Below are positions 24,896-34,420 of a stretch of 64,000 nt of DNA, in pieces (position 1 is the stretch's first letter; every line of letters starts with the position of its first letter). Below the pieces are notes generated by a model, which had not been told where the DNA came from, made no database searches, and saw nothing but the letters and a program-made list of their open reading frames with translations. Where the stretch lies: positions 2,604,001-2,668,000 of the forward strand of contig CBDCOU010000003.1 in NCBI GenBank assembly GCA_965219935.1, given 5' to 3'. The position numbers and the translations under genes are program-made. Origin of the DNA: Bin34 sp965219935 (lineage in GTDB: Bacteria; Chloroflexota; Anaerolineae; Caldilineales; Caldilineaceae).

Positions 24896-27895
24896 ATGAA
24901 GTTCACACTCATTCGAATTCCGGGTGCCCTGTTGCTGGGCTTCGGGCTGGTCGCCTGTGCGCAGCCAGAGAGAACGGTATCCGAACCCCAGACGGCAGAA
25001 CCGACCGTGATGAAGGCCGCAGCATCTGCACCTGGGGAACCACCAACTGACCGGCCCCATTCCCCCGGAGCTGGGCCAGCTCAGCCAGCCGAGGCTGCTT
25101 CCGAACCCGAGGTTCTGACCGTCACCGTCACCGGCTCTGTGGTGAACATGCGGGCCAGCCCGAACCTGCATCATGCCGTTCTGGATCAGGTACGGCAGGG
25201 GGATACACTGCCGGTGACCGGTATCAGTGAGGATCGGGAATGGCTGCAGGTGGCACCGGACGGCGAAAGTCTTTGGATCTTTGCGGACCTGACAGATGCA
25301 GCGGCACAGCGCCGGGTGCTGCCGGTCGTGAAAGCCGGTGCCTGTCCCGACGCGGGGCCCTCGCCCAGCCTGGCCTGCGACAAGGCAATCCTGCTCTCGT
25401 TCCGGGAAGCCATTGAAATCCCACCCTTTGACCCCTACAACTCCCGGTTGTCCTTCGACTCCTGGCAACCCGATGCCCCCCTTTCCGACTTCGAGGGGGT
25501 CACCGTGGGGGGGGAGCCGCCCCGGGTCCAGGCCCTGAAACTGAACGACCGCAGTCTGGGCGGGGCGATTCCCCCAGCCTTGGGCCAGCTCGCCCAACTG
25601 CAGCGGCTCGACCTCTCCGGCAACAACCTAAGCGGCCCCCTTCCGCCCGCACTGGGCCAACTCACCCAACTGCAGCGGCTCTACCTCTCCGGCAACAACC
25701 TAAGCGGCCCCCTTCCGCCCGCACTGGGCCAACTCGCCCAACTGCAGCGGCTCTACCTCTCCGGCAACAACCTAAGCGGCCCCCTTCCGCCCGCACTGGG
25801 CCAGCTCGCCCAACTGCAATCCCTGAGCCTCCACGGCAACCAACTGAGCGGCTCCATTCCGCCCGCACTGGGCCAACTCAACCAGTTGCAATCCCTCATG
25901 CTTTCCCACAATCAGCTGAGCGGCCCCCTGCCCCCGCAACTGGGCCAACTCAACCAGTTGCAATCCCTCAGGCTGGGGCTCAATCAGCTGAGCGGCCCCC
26001 TGCCCTCGCAACTGGGCCAACTCGCCCAACTGCAGCGGCTCGACCTCTACGACAACCAACTGAGCGGCCCCCTGCCCCCGCAACTGGGCCAACTCGCCCA
26101 ACTGGAGTACCTGGATCTGTCCTACAACCAACTGAGCGGCCCCCTTCCGCCCGCACTGGGCCAACTCGTCCAACTGCAGCGGCTCTACCTCCACGACAAC
26201 CACCTAAGCGGGCCTATTCCGCCCGCACTGGGCCAACTCACCCAACTGCAGCGGCTCTACCTCTCCGGCAACAACCTAAGCGGCCCCCTGCCCCCGCAAC
26301 TGGGCCAACTCAACCAGGTGCAAGGCCTCTGGCTTTCCCACAACCAGCTGTCCGGGCCCCTGCCACCGGAATGGGGACTACTGCCACGCCTGCGGGAGTT
26401 GTATCTGTCTCACAACCAACTGACCGGGCCCCTGCCACCGGAATGGGGACTACTGCCACGCCTGCGGGAGTTGTATCTGTCTCACAACCAACTGACCGGG
26501 CCCCTGCCACTGGAATGGGGACTACTGCCACGCCTGCGGGAGTTGTATCTGTCCCACAACCAACTGAGCGGACCCCTGCCCCCGGGTCTAGGCCAACTCG
26601 CCCAACTGCAAACCCTGGATCTGGCCGGCAACCAGCTGAGCGGGCCCCTGCCACCGGGTCTGGGCCCGCTCAGCTGGCTGGAGGAACTGGACCTCGCCGA
26701 CAATCTACTGACCGGCTCCATCCCGCCACAGTTTGGGCAACCCAGCAGCTTGAAGACCTTGCGGCTGGCCGGCAACCAGCTGACCGGACCCATCCCGCCG
26801 GGTCTGGGCCGGCTCATCTGGCTGGAGGAACTGGAACTCGCCGGCAATCCCCTGACCGGCTGCCTGCCTCCCGCCGTCCACGCCAAATGTGCCGCCTGTC
26901 CGGACTTGCCTCTCTGTCCGCACCCCCCACTCCCGGACGGTGCGGCCGCCTGTCCCCCCCGGGGCCCATCCCCCAGCCTGGCCTGCGACAAGGAACTGCT
27001 GCTCGCCCTCCGCCAAACCTGGGGCGACCCCCCGCCCTCCGCACTCGAAAACTGGCAGCCGGAGACCCCCGTGTTCCAATTCCGAGGCGTCCAGGTCGGG
27101 GGCCAACCTCCGCGCGTGGTCAAGATCAGTCTGGGGCTGGGTGCAGGGAAGGACCCGCACAGTCCGCAGCGCACCCTCGCGCCACAGTGGGGACGGCTGA
27201 CCTGGCTGCACACCCTGCAACTGCGCCGCAGCCACCTGACCGGTTCGATCCCACCGCAACTGAGCCAACTCTCGCGACTCTCAAATCTGGATCTGTCCCA
27301 CAACCAGCTGACCGGACCCCTGCCCCCGGAATTGGGGCTACTGCCACGCCTGAGGGAGTTGCGTCTGGCCGACAACCAATTGTCCGGACCCTTTACCCCC
27401 GTCCTGGCGCCACTGACCACGCTCATTTGGCTGGACCTGAGCGGCAACCAACTGTCCGGCCTCCTGACCACGCAACTGGGACAGCTGACCACGCTCATTT
27501 GGCTGGACCTGAGCGGCAACCAACTGTCCGGACCCCTGCCTCCGCAACTGGGTCGGTTGACCAACCTGCAGAAGCTGGACCTGAGCGGCAACCAGTTGTC
27601 CGGACCCCTGCCCCCGGAACTGGGTCGGTTGACCGACCTGAAGAGGCTGGACCTGAGCGGCAACCAGCTGTCCGGACCCCTGGCCCCCGAGTGGGGCCGG
27701 CTTGCCCGTCTGGAAGGGCTCCACCTGCAGGACAATCAGTTGACGGGGCCCCTGCCACCCGAGTGGGAGCACCTGGCCAACCTGTGGGAACTCACACTGA
27801 ACGGCAACCAACTAACCGGTTGCCTGCCCGCCGCCTGGCAGGACCGTTTCACCGTGACGACCCGGATCCAGCCCCTGCCCTACTGTCCCGACTGA
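24896..27895 (+). CDS. LRR lipoprotein with SH3b domain and two plant-type LRR blocks
   Basis: A 999-residue lipoprotein: signal 'LLLGFGLVAC' with Cys21 as the lipidation site. An SH3b domain ('VVNMRASPNLHHAVLDQVRQ') spans about 78-145. An N-cap like plant LRRNT follows ('SPSLACDKAILLSFR', then 'F.GV.VGG.PPRV'). About 19 LRRs of the 24-residue LSGPLPPALGQL type come next, then a Cys-rich cap ('TGCLPPAVHAKCAACPD'). A second N-cap ('SPSLACDKELLLALRQTW') and about 9 more LRRs complete it. It has no RSPV/YVDN module, unlike other LRR proteins here. Several 72-bp units (near 25618-25834 and 26371-26560) are virtually identical, pointing to recent unit duplication. Likely a surface binding protein; SH3b may contact peptidoglycan. 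Confidence 0.9.
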   Translation: MKFTLIRIPGALLLGFGLVACAQPERTVSEPQTAEPTVMKAAASAPGEPPTDRPHSPGAGPAQPAEAASEPEVLTVTVTGSVVNMRASPNLHHAVLDQVRQGDTLPVTGISEDREWLQVAPDGESLWIFADLTDAAAQRRVLPVVKAGACPDAGPSPSLACDKAILLSFREAIEIPPFDPYNSRLSFDSWQPDAPLSDFEGVTVGGEPPRVQALKLNDRSLGGAIPPALGQLAQLQRLDLSGNNLSGPLPPALGQLTQLQRLYLSGNNLSGPLPPALGQLAQLQRLYLSGNNLSGPLPPALGQLAQLQSLSLHGNQLSGSIPPALGQLNQLQSLMLSHNQLSGPLPPQLGQLNQLQSLRLGLNQLSGPLPSQLGQLAQLQRLDLYDNQLSGPLPPQLGQLAQLEYLDLSYNQLSGPLPPALGQLVQLQRLYLHDNHLSGPIPPALGQLTQLQRLYLSGNNLSGPLPPQLGQLNQVQGLWLSHNQLSGPLPPEWGLLPRLRELYLSHNQLTGPLPPEWGLLPRLRELYLSHNQLTGPLPLEWGLLPRLRELYLSHNQLSGPLPPGLGQLAQLQTLDLAGNQLSGPLPPGLGPLSWLEELDLADNLLTGSIPPQFGQPSSLKTLRLAGNQLTGPIPPGLGRLIWLEELELAGNPLTGCLPPAVHAKCAACPDLPLCPHPPLPDGAAACPPRGPSPSLACDKELLLALRQTWGDPPPSALENWQPETPVFQFRGVQVGGQPPRVVKISLGLGAGKDPHSPQRTLAPQWGRLTWLHTLQLRRSHLTGSIPPQLSQLSRLSNLDLSHNQLTGPLPPELGLLPRLRELRLADNQLSGPFTPVLAPLTTLIWLDLSGNQLSGLLTTQLGQLTTLIWLDLSGNQLSGPLPPQLGRLTNLQKLDLSGNQLSGPLPPELGRLTDLKRLDLSGNQLSGPLAPEWGRLARLEGLHLQDNQLTGPLPPEWEHLANLWELTLNGNQLTGCLPAAWQDRFTVTTRIQPLPYCPD

Positions 27896-28731
27896 ATGCG
27901 GCATCGCAAGCCTGTTGCGGCCGCGTCGCAGCGGACCCACTTCCGGGGTGCCGGGCCGACCGGATACGGCTGTGTGCGGCCTGCCAGGGCGGGTCCACGC
28001 CCAGACCACACCGCCGCGTCGCGGCCGGATGCATGCGGGCGGGCGCGTTGGGTTCACTTGCGGCCCTCCAGGAGCACCGCCAGCCCGTTCTGCGATGGCG
28101 TGCCGAACCATCCCAGCCCGTGCCTTGGAACTGACGCCCGGTACCGTCCCCCCAATCCCGGTTCCGAGCCGGAACACCGCCTTGTCCGCGTTGCCCCCGA
28201 CCACCGCGTCGGCTGTGAGGTGGTCGGGGATCCGGTCAACCCGGCGGATGCCCCGAGCCCCTGCCCGGCAGGGGCCGGACCCCGACCGCGTCTGCGGAAA
28301 ACCATTGTCGCCACGGGGCATCCACTGGCGGGGGCTGGTCGGCGCCCAACTTCCTTGCCGGCCGATTAACAGGCTGTCGGTGTCGGTGTTGAAGGCCCCA
28401 CCGTGGAGTTCCTGCCTGAATTTCCGGAACCGTCCGGGAGCGAGACGCAGGCTCGTCCTGGTGCCTGCCAGGCGTCTGCCGATTTGGTTCCGGTCGCAGA
28501 GAGGAGCCGGTGGCGCCCGCCGGCTCGGCGGACCCTTGCCTCAGAGGGCGCGGCATCTCACCCGTCCGCCCGGCAAAAACACGCCGCTGCCCCGCAGGCC
28601 CTGCTCGAACCGGGCCCAATCGAGCCGGTACCCTCCCGAATCCGCGGCGCAGCCATCCCGGCACCCGCGACCCCGGTCAGGCCGACCGGAAGCCCTGCCC
28701 GTGCCTATCGCGCAAACTGTTCCTGCCCTTG
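27896..28731 (+). other. Intergenic region without a supported gene
   Basis: About 835 bases between convergent LRR genes. Open frames exist on both strands, but their products are Arg/Pro/Gly-rich, as expected for non-coding GC-rich DNA, and match no family I know. It may contain a heavily decayed insertion sequence; I cannot prove it. Confidence 0.4.
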
Positions 28732-31113
28732 CTAAAAGCGCCACATCTCACAAGGGATAGCGTGACCGGCCGTATGCAAGTCGTCTTCAATCCGGATGAG
28801 TGCCATGGCTGGATCGAAATCGGAGATCAACAATTCCAGGCGCGTAAGCTCGCCGACCACGGACGGAAGGAGGGGCAAGACGTTGACCTGCAGGTCCAGG
28901 GCTCGCAACCGGGACAAGCGGCCCAGTTCCGGGGGCAGGCCCGCCAACCGGTTCCAACTCAGGTCCAGGGTTTCCAACCGGGACAACCGGCCCAGCTCGG
29001 GGGGCAGGGCCGCCAACCCGTTGTGGCTCAGGTCCAGGCTGCGGAGGTTTGACAGTTGCCCCAGCTCGGGGGGCAGGGCCGCCAACCCGTTGTGGCTCAG
29101 GTCCAGGCTGCGGAGGTTTGACAGTTGCCCCAGTTCGGGGGGCAGGGCCGCCAACCAGTCGCCGTTGTCACTCAGGTCCAGGCTGTGGAGGTTCGGTAGT
29201 TGCCCCAGCTCGGGGGGCAGGGCCTCCAACCAGATGTCACTCAGGTCCAGGGTTTCCAACCGGGACAACCGGCCCAGGTCGGGAGGCAGGGCCATCAACA
29301 CGTTGTGGCTCAGGTTCAGGTTGCGGAGGTTCGACAGTTGGACCAGTTCCGGGGGCAGGCCCGTCCACCCGGTGTGACTCAGGTTCAGGCTGCGGAGGTT
29401 CGACAGTTGCCCCAGTTCCGGGGGCAGGAAATCCAACCAGTTGTTGTAACTCAGGTTCAGGCTGTGGAGGTTCGACAGTTGCCCCAGTTCCGGGGGCAGG
29501 GTTCGCAAGCACGTGGAAGCCAGGTTCAGCGTGTGCAGTTGGGACAACCGACCCAGTTCCGGGGGCAGGGACGTGAGCGGGTTGTAGGCCGCTTCCAGGA
29601 TACGCAAATCCTGGAGCCGGCCCAGTTCGGGAGGCAGGGCACGCAACCGGTTGCGCGACAGATCCAGGTGCGCCAGCCGGAGCCGGCCCAGGTCCGGGGG
29701 CAGGGCCGTCAGCTGGTTGCCCGACAAATCCAGAACTTGCAGGGGGGATCCCGGCGAGCGCGACCCGGCCGTTCCATGCCGTATGGGCTGCGGCCATGCG
29801 GATGGCAGGGCCGTCAACCGGTTGTCGCTCAGGTCCAGCCGGGCGAGGTTGGGGAGCTCATCGAGACCGGTCGGCAGCGTAGTCAACCGGTTGCCGCTCA
29901 GGTCCAGGGTTTCCAGCCGGTCGAGCCCCGCCGGCAAGGGCAGCGCCGGCAACCGGTTGCCGGACACATCCAGGGTGCGCAAGCCGGTGAGCCGGCCCAG
30001 TGCCGGGGGCAGGACACTCAACCCGTTGTGACTCAGGTCCAGGGTTTCCAACCGGGACAACCGGCCCAGTGCCGGGGGCAGGCCATGCAACCGGTTGCCG
30101 GACACATCCAGGGTGCGCAGGCCGGTGAGCCGGCCCAGGTCCGGGGGCAGGGCACTCAGCCGGTTGCCGGACACATCCAGGGTGCGCAAGCCGGTGAGCC
30201 GGCCCAGTGCCGGGGGCAGGCCATGCAACCGGTTGCCGGACACATCCAGTTTCCACAACCGGGCCAGTTGGCCCAGTTCCTGGGGCACCGGGCCGGTCAG
30301 CCGGCTGCCGGCCAGGGTCAGTGCTTCCAGGTTCGTCAACCGCCCCAGTTCCGGCGGAATGGCACCCGTCAACAAGGGGCCGCCCAGCGCCAGCCGGGAC
30401 AGGGCCGTCAGCTGGCCCAGCTCCGAGGGCAGCTGCCACAACCCAAGGCTGTCCTCCCCATACCCATCCGGATGGGCGGCATGCCAATCCAGATACCGGA
30501 CGCGCCCGCTGTCATCCAGCCGCGCGCCCAACTCCCGCAGCTCCGGTTCCAACTCCGGGACCGGTTTGTGCATGTCCAGCTCCCACCCCAGGGCCGTACC
30601 GAGAATGGCCAGCACCGCCCGGTCGTTGGCCGCCGCGGTCGTGCCCCAGGCCACCGCCAGGTTCCAGGCCGCGTGCGTGGCCTGCGGCCCGGCCGCCCGC
30701 ACCTCGTACTGCAAGGTGCCGTCGGGCTGGATCCACAGCCGCAATGGCAGGGGCTCCGGATGGGCCGGATCCGGGGTACCGTCGAGCTGCACGATCCGGC
30801 CCTCCACATCCCGCCACACGATCTGGGGAGGCCGGGCATCCTCGGGGAGCTGGAACTGCAGGGAAACCCTGCAGCCTGCGACCGGCAAGGCACCGGATGG
30901 GGAGTGCAGGGATGCCTGCACCAGCTCTTGCGTGCGCGTAAGCTGGACCGCCACCGGCCGGGAATTCTGTTCTGTCCGGGCGCAGTCCGGTGCAGTCGCC
31001 TCGTTCTCCCCAGTTGCAAGTACCGTGGCCGGGAACATCAGCAGCAGGAGCAACGCCAGCAGCAGGCTTCCATGGCTACGGGGACGGAGGGCGTCGAAGG
31101 TGCGGTTCCACAT
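28732..31113 (-). CDS. Secreted LRR protein with RSPV/YVDN-like domain
   Basis: A 793-residue protein with a signal peptide (poly-Leu core, cleavage after 'PATVLA'). A divergent copy of the shared module lies at about 50-160 ('LDGTPDPAHPEPLPLRLWIQ', 'PDGTLQYEV'), ending in the junction 'WGTTAAANDRAVLAIL'. About 23 LRRs follow, mainly the 23-residue 'LRTLDVSGNRLSALPPDLG' type seen in bacterial and Shoc2-like proteins. The tail 'ISDFDPAMALIRIEDD' resembles the tail of the WD40+LRR protein at 5258. Two neighbouring repeats near 29045-29180 are almost identical. It has no lipobox, so it is probably secreted. The ligand is unknown. Confidence 0.88.
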   Translation of the reverse strand: MWNRTFDALRPRSHGSLLLALLLLLMFPATVLATGENEATAPDCARTEQNSRPVAVQLTRTQELVQASLHSPSGALPVAGCRVSLQFQLPEDARPPQIVWRDVEGRIVQLDGTPDPAHPEPLPLRLWIQPDGTLQYEVRAAGPQATHAAWNLAVAWGTTAAANDRAVLAILGTALGWELDMHKPVPELEPELRELGARLDDSGRVRYLDWHAAHPDGYGEDSLGLWQLPSELGQLTALSRLALGGPLLTGAIPPELGRLTNLEALTLAGSRLTGPVPQELGQLARLWKLDVSGNRLHGLPPALGRLTGLRTLDVSGNRLSALPPDLGRLTGLRTLDVSGNRLHGLPPALGRLSRLETLDLSHNGLSVLPPALGRLTGLRTLDVSGNRLPALPLPAGLDRLETLDLSGNRLTTLPTGLDELPNLARLDLSDNRLTALPSAWPQPIRHGTAGSRSPGSPLQVLDLSGNQLTALPPDLGRLRLAHLDLSRNRLRALPPELGRLQDLRILEAAYNPLTSLPPELGRLSQLHTLNLASTCLRTLPPELGQLSNLHSLNLSYNNWLDFLPPELGQLSNLRSLNLSHTGWTGLPPELVQLSNLRNLNLSHNVLMALPPDLGRLSRLETLDLSDIWLEALPPELGQLPNLHSLDLSDNGDWLAALPPELGQLSNLRSLDLSHNGLAALPPELGQLSNLRSLDLSHNGLAALPPELGRLSRLETLDLSWNRLAGLPPELGRLSRLRALDLQVNVLPLLPSVVGELTRLELLISDFDPAMALIRIEDDLHTAGHAIPCEMWRF

Positions 31114-31189
31114 GGGGGCAGGATTCTGTATGTCGGTGCGACTCGCCGCGGCCGACGATGCCGTCCCTCAGTGTATATGCGCCACTCCA

Positions 31190-31213
31190 TTCCCCAAACA
31201 GCCGTTTGGGGAA
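31190..31213. promoter_or_regulatory. 10-bp palindrome upstream of LRR gene
   Basis: TTCCCCAAAC, spacer AGCC, GTTTGGGGAA: a perfect inverted repeat 77-100 bases before the start of the LRR gene at 31113. One arm belongs to the motif shared with 4311-4330. The dyad symmetry and position fit a repressor or activator site. Confidence 0.4.
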
Positions 31214-31331
31214 CGCATCCGACAGCGCGCATTTGAAGCCAACCACCTCTCGGCGGCATGTGTGCAACAACCCATATCAACAAACCATGCATTGTCCGTC
31301 GTCCGGACGATGTTTGTGTTACCCCGCGGGC

Positions 31332-31385
31332 ATGAAGATCGGCTACGCCCGCGTCGGCACCCACGCACAGACACTCGATTGGCAA
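31332..31385 (+). pseudogene. Serine recombinase (resolvase) N-terminal stub
   Basis: ATG at 31332 encodes 'MKIGYARVGTHAQTLDWQI', the hallmark start of resolvase/invertase-type serine recombinases; the catalytic Ser of 'YARVST' is Gly here. Similarity ends after about 18 residues, then the frame stops at 31502. It marks a former mobile element in this junction zone. Confidence 0.6.
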
Positions 31386-31550
31386 ATCAGCCATCATGGA
31401 AGCGTTTGGGGCAGCCTTCCGCCGAGAACCTCCGTCCGTTGCGGGCGGAACTTCTGCACGGCGAGGAGCGTTCCCATCGGGACTCAGACACCCCGTAAAT
31501 AAGAGGCGTGACGGGGCAGGCATCCACCTGTCCCGTCATGCATACGGCCC

Positions 31551-31841
31551 CTAACGTTCGCCGGACACACCGTCCGGACGACGGGATGCGGCCTCGGCCA
31601 GCTGCTGTCGGCACTGATCCCGAAAACGGCCTTCCTCGCGTGCGAAATCCGGCAGTTGGAAGGCCGCATACGTCTGCAGGGCGGTCTCAAACTCCAAGGT
31701 GGCAGCTTCCCACGCCTCCATGCCTTGGTAGACCTGGCCCAGATTGTGGTGCACGGTGGCCGCATCCAGCCACGACTCCTGGTCCTGATGACGCGCCAGG
31801 GCCTGCCGGAACCAATCCGCGGCCACCGACAGGTCCCCCAC
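31551..31841 (-). pseudogene. TPR protein C-terminal fragment, truncated at the 82-bp repeat
   Basis: 96 codons of typical tetratricopeptide helices, for example 'AADWFRQALARHQDQESW' and 'VHHNLGQVYQGMEAWEAAT'. The frame is cut at its 5' side exactly where the 82-bp repeat begins (31842), and a stop lies in frame two codons inside the repeat. This indicates that the repeat plus LRR gene replaced or interrupted the front of a TPR gene. Any product would need a GTG start and would be a helical stub. Confidence 0.65.
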
Positions 31842-31923
31842 GTTTCAGCTCGCCACCCAGCCATTGCGGCGATAAAATCATCAGGAAGGAAATCCCGGGG
31901 TGCTGCCTGGCGCAGCAGGATGG
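31842..31923 (+). repeat. 82-bp direct repeat, copy 2 (upstream of LRR protein)
   Basis: Near-identical to 24616-24697 (three substitutions). Here the LRR start codon at 31931 follows only seven bases after the repeat, so the repeat itself must supply the leader or promoter. Its left edge coincides with the break in the TPR gene. Confidence 0.8.
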
Positions 31924-31930
31924 CAAGCGT

Positions 31931-34417
31931 ATGAAGTTCCGGTACGGCTGGCGGCGCGTCGGGCCGCTGGTCGCCGCCTTGGCCCTGGTCCTTAGTGCCG
32001 GCAGGCCACTGCAGGCCGGGGGAGAGGTGGTCCCCACATCCGCCTGTCCCAAAGCAGGGCCCTCGCCCAGCCTGGCCTGCGACAAGGAAATCCTTTTGTC
32101 GTTCCGGCAATCTACTGAACACAGACACTTGCGCACCTCCAACGGCTGGCTTCTCTTCGACTCCTGGCATCCCGATGCCCCCCTTTCCGACTTCGAGGGG
32201 GTCACCGTGGGGGGGGAGCCGCTTCGGGTCATTGAACTGCACCTAGATGGTTTTTCGACTTCTGAACATACTGACCAGGTGTTGTTGTCCCGGCTCTCCC
32301 ACCTCCAGGTCCTGAGCATCATCCCTCCCGGTCTACTTGGGTCCCTCGCTCCAGAACTGGGGAATCTCACCCGGTTGCAGCATCTGGACCTGCGAGGCGC
32401 GGATATCCCTGTTCTGATTCAGGAAGGTCCCATCCCCCCGGAATGGGGTCGGCTCAGCCAACTGCAGTATCTGAATCTGTCAGGCAATGAAATTAAGGGC
32501 CCCATCCCGCCGGAACTGGGTCTACTTACCCGGCTGCAGCATCTGGATCTGTCAGATAACGCAACTGCGGGCCCCATCCCGCCGGAACTGGGCCTACTTA
32601 CCCGGCTACAGCATCTGGATCTGTCAGATAATGCAATTGCGGGCTCCATCCCACCGGAACTGGGCCAGCTCGCCCGGCTGCAGCATCTGGATCTGTCAGA
32701 TAACGAAATTAAGGGCCCCATCCCGCCGGAACTGGGACAGCTCGTCCGGCTGAACGAGTTGAATCTGGGTTACAACCAACTGAGCGGGCCCCTACCTCCG
32801 GAACTGGGACAGCTCGTCCAGCTGAACTACTTGAATCTGTTTAACAACCAACTGAGCGGACCCCTGCCTCCGCAATTGGGCCGGCTGACCTTACTGGAGT
32901 GGCTGGACCTGAGCGGCAACCAGTTGTCCGGACCCCTCCCTACGGAGCTGGGACAGCTCGTCCGGCTGAACGAGTTGAACCTGGATTACAACCAACTGAG
33001 CGGACCCCTCCCTGCGGAGCTGGGACAGCTCGTCCGGCTGAACGAGTTGAACCTGAATGACAACCAACTGACTGGTCCCCTGCCTCCGCAACTGGGCCAC
33101 CTTGTCCAGCTGAACTACTTGAATCTGTTTAACAACCAACTGAGCGGACCCCTGCCTCCGCAACTGGGCCGGCTGACCTTACTGGAGTGGCTGGACCTGA
33201 GCGGCAACCAGTTGTCCGGACCTCTGCCTCCCGAGTGGGGCCAACTCGCCCGCCTGCGGGGTCTCAACCTGGGGGCTAACCAGCTGATGGGCCCCCTGCC
33301 TCCCGAGTGGGGCCAACTCCCACGGCTTGTGTTCCTGAACCTGTCCCGCAATCAACTGACCGGATCCATCCCCCAACACTTTGCGCAACCCAAGGGCTTG
33401 GCGATCTTGCGGCTGGCCGGCAATCAGCTGATCGGACCCATCCCACCGGGTCTGGGCCAGCTCATCTGGCTGAAGGAACTGGAACTCGCCGGCAACCCCC
33501 TGACCGGTTGCCTGCCTTCCGCGGTCCAAGCCAAATGTGTCGCCTGTCCCGACCTGCCTGCCTGCCCGCCACCCGCCCTCCCTGAAGCCGCTGTCCCTGC
33601 CTGCCTGCCACAGGGCCCATCCCCCAGCCTGGCCTGCGACAAGGAACTACTGCTCGCCCTCCGCCAAACCTGGGGTGACCCCACACCTTCCGCGCTTGAA
33701 AACTGGCAGCCGGAGACCCCCGTGCACCAATTCCGAGGCGTCGAGGTCGGGGGCCAACCCCCGCGCGTGGTCAAGATCAGTCTGGATCCGGGTGAAGGCG
33801 GGATGGACCCCTACAGTCCGCAGCGCACCCTCACGCCGCAGTTGGGCCGGCTGACCTGGTTGCACACCCTGCAACTGAGCCGTAGCCTGACTGGTTCGAT
33901 CCCACCGGAACTGAGCCAACTCTCGCAACTCTCGGATCTGGATCTGTCCCACAACCAGCTGTCCGGCCCCCTGCCACCGGAACTGGGGCGGCTGACCTTA
34001 CTGAAGTGGCTGAACCTGAGGGACAACCAGTTGACAGGGCCCCTGCCTCCCGAGTGGGGCCAACTCGACCACCTGCAAATTCTCAGGCTCAGGGACAACC
34101 AGCTGATGGGCTCCCTGCCCCCCGAGTGGGGCCAACTGACCCGCCTGTGGAGTCTCGACCTGAGGGACAACCAGTTGTCCGGTCCCCTGCCCCCCGAGTG
34201 GGGCCAACTGGCCAGCCTGCGGAGTCTCGACCTGAGGGACAACCAGTTGACCGGTCCCCTGCCCCCCGAGTGGGGCCAACTGGCCAACCTGTGGGAACTC
34301 ACACTGAACGGCAACCAACTAACCGGTTGTTATGCCCGTGCCTACGCAGATTCCATCCACACCGAGCTCCCGGCCTGTCCCGCCCCGCCTGTTGACCCGG
34401 ATGTGTCCAGGGGGTAG
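31931..34417 (+). CDS. Secreted LRR protein with two plant-type LRR blocks
   Basis: An 828-residue paralogue of the LRR lipoprotein at 24896. The ATG at 31931 gives a clean signal peptide ('LVAALALVLSAGRPLQAGGE'); there is no lipobox and no SH3b domain. N-cap 1 ('SPSLACDKEILLSFRQ') leads to about 17 LRRs, then a Cys-rich cap and N-cap 2 ('SPSLACDKELLLALRQTW') lead to about 7 LRRs. The second block and the cap are very similar to the paralogue, while the first block differs in unit number. A segment of several repeats near 32830-32935 recurs at 33100-33220. The stop is four bases from the IS630 remnant at 34421. Probably secreted and involved in binding. Confidence 0.9.
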   Translation: MKFRYGWRRVGPLVAALALVLSAGRPLQAGGEVVPTSACPKAGPSPSLACDKEILLSFRQSTEHRHLRTSNGWLLFDSWHPDAPLSDFEGVTVGGEPLRVIELHLDGFSTSEHTDQVLLSRLSHLQVLSIIPPGLLGSLAPELGNLTRLQHLDLRGADIPVLIQEGPIPPEWGRLSQLQYLNLSGNEIKGPIPPELGLLTRLQHLDLSDNATAGPIPPELGLLTRLQHLDLSDNAIAGSIPPELGQLARLQHLDLSDNEIKGPIPPELGQLVRLNELNLGYNQLSGPLPPELGQLVQLNYLNLFNNQLSGPLPPQLGRLTLLEWLDLSGNQLSGPLPTELGQLVRLNELNLDYNQLSGPLPAELGQLVRLNELNLNDNQLTGPLPPQLGHLVQLNYLNLFNNQLSGPLPPQLGRLTLLEWLDLSGNQLSGPLPPEWGQLARLRGLNLGANQLMGPLPPEWGQLPRLVFLNLSRNQLTGSIPQHFAQPKGLAILRLAGNQLIGPIPPGLGQLIWLKELELAGNPLTGCLPSAVQAKCVACPDLPACPPPALPEAAVPACLPQGPSPSLACDKELLLALRQTWGDPTPSALENWQPETPVHQFRGVEVGGQPPRVVKISLDPGEGGMDPYSPQRTLTPQLGRLTWLHTLQLSRSLTGSIPPELSQLSQLSDLDLSHNQLSGPLPPELGRLTLLKWLNLRDNQLTGPLPPEWGQLDHLQILRLRDNQLMGSLPPEWGQLTRLWSLDLRDNQLSGPLPPEWGQLASLRSLDLRDNQLTGPLPPEWGQLANLWELTLNGNQLTGCYARAYADSIHTELPACPAPPVDPDVSRG

Positions 34418-34420
34418 ACC

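Noticed and set aside
25600..26600. CRISPR-like regularly spaced repeats
   Set aside because: The 72-bp periodicity is the codons of 24-residue LRRs in a single open frame, with no unique spacers or cas genes.
27812..28321. Possible IS5-like transposase on the minus strand
   Set aside because: Only faint resemblance in short scattered pieces; no DDE motif or continuous frame.
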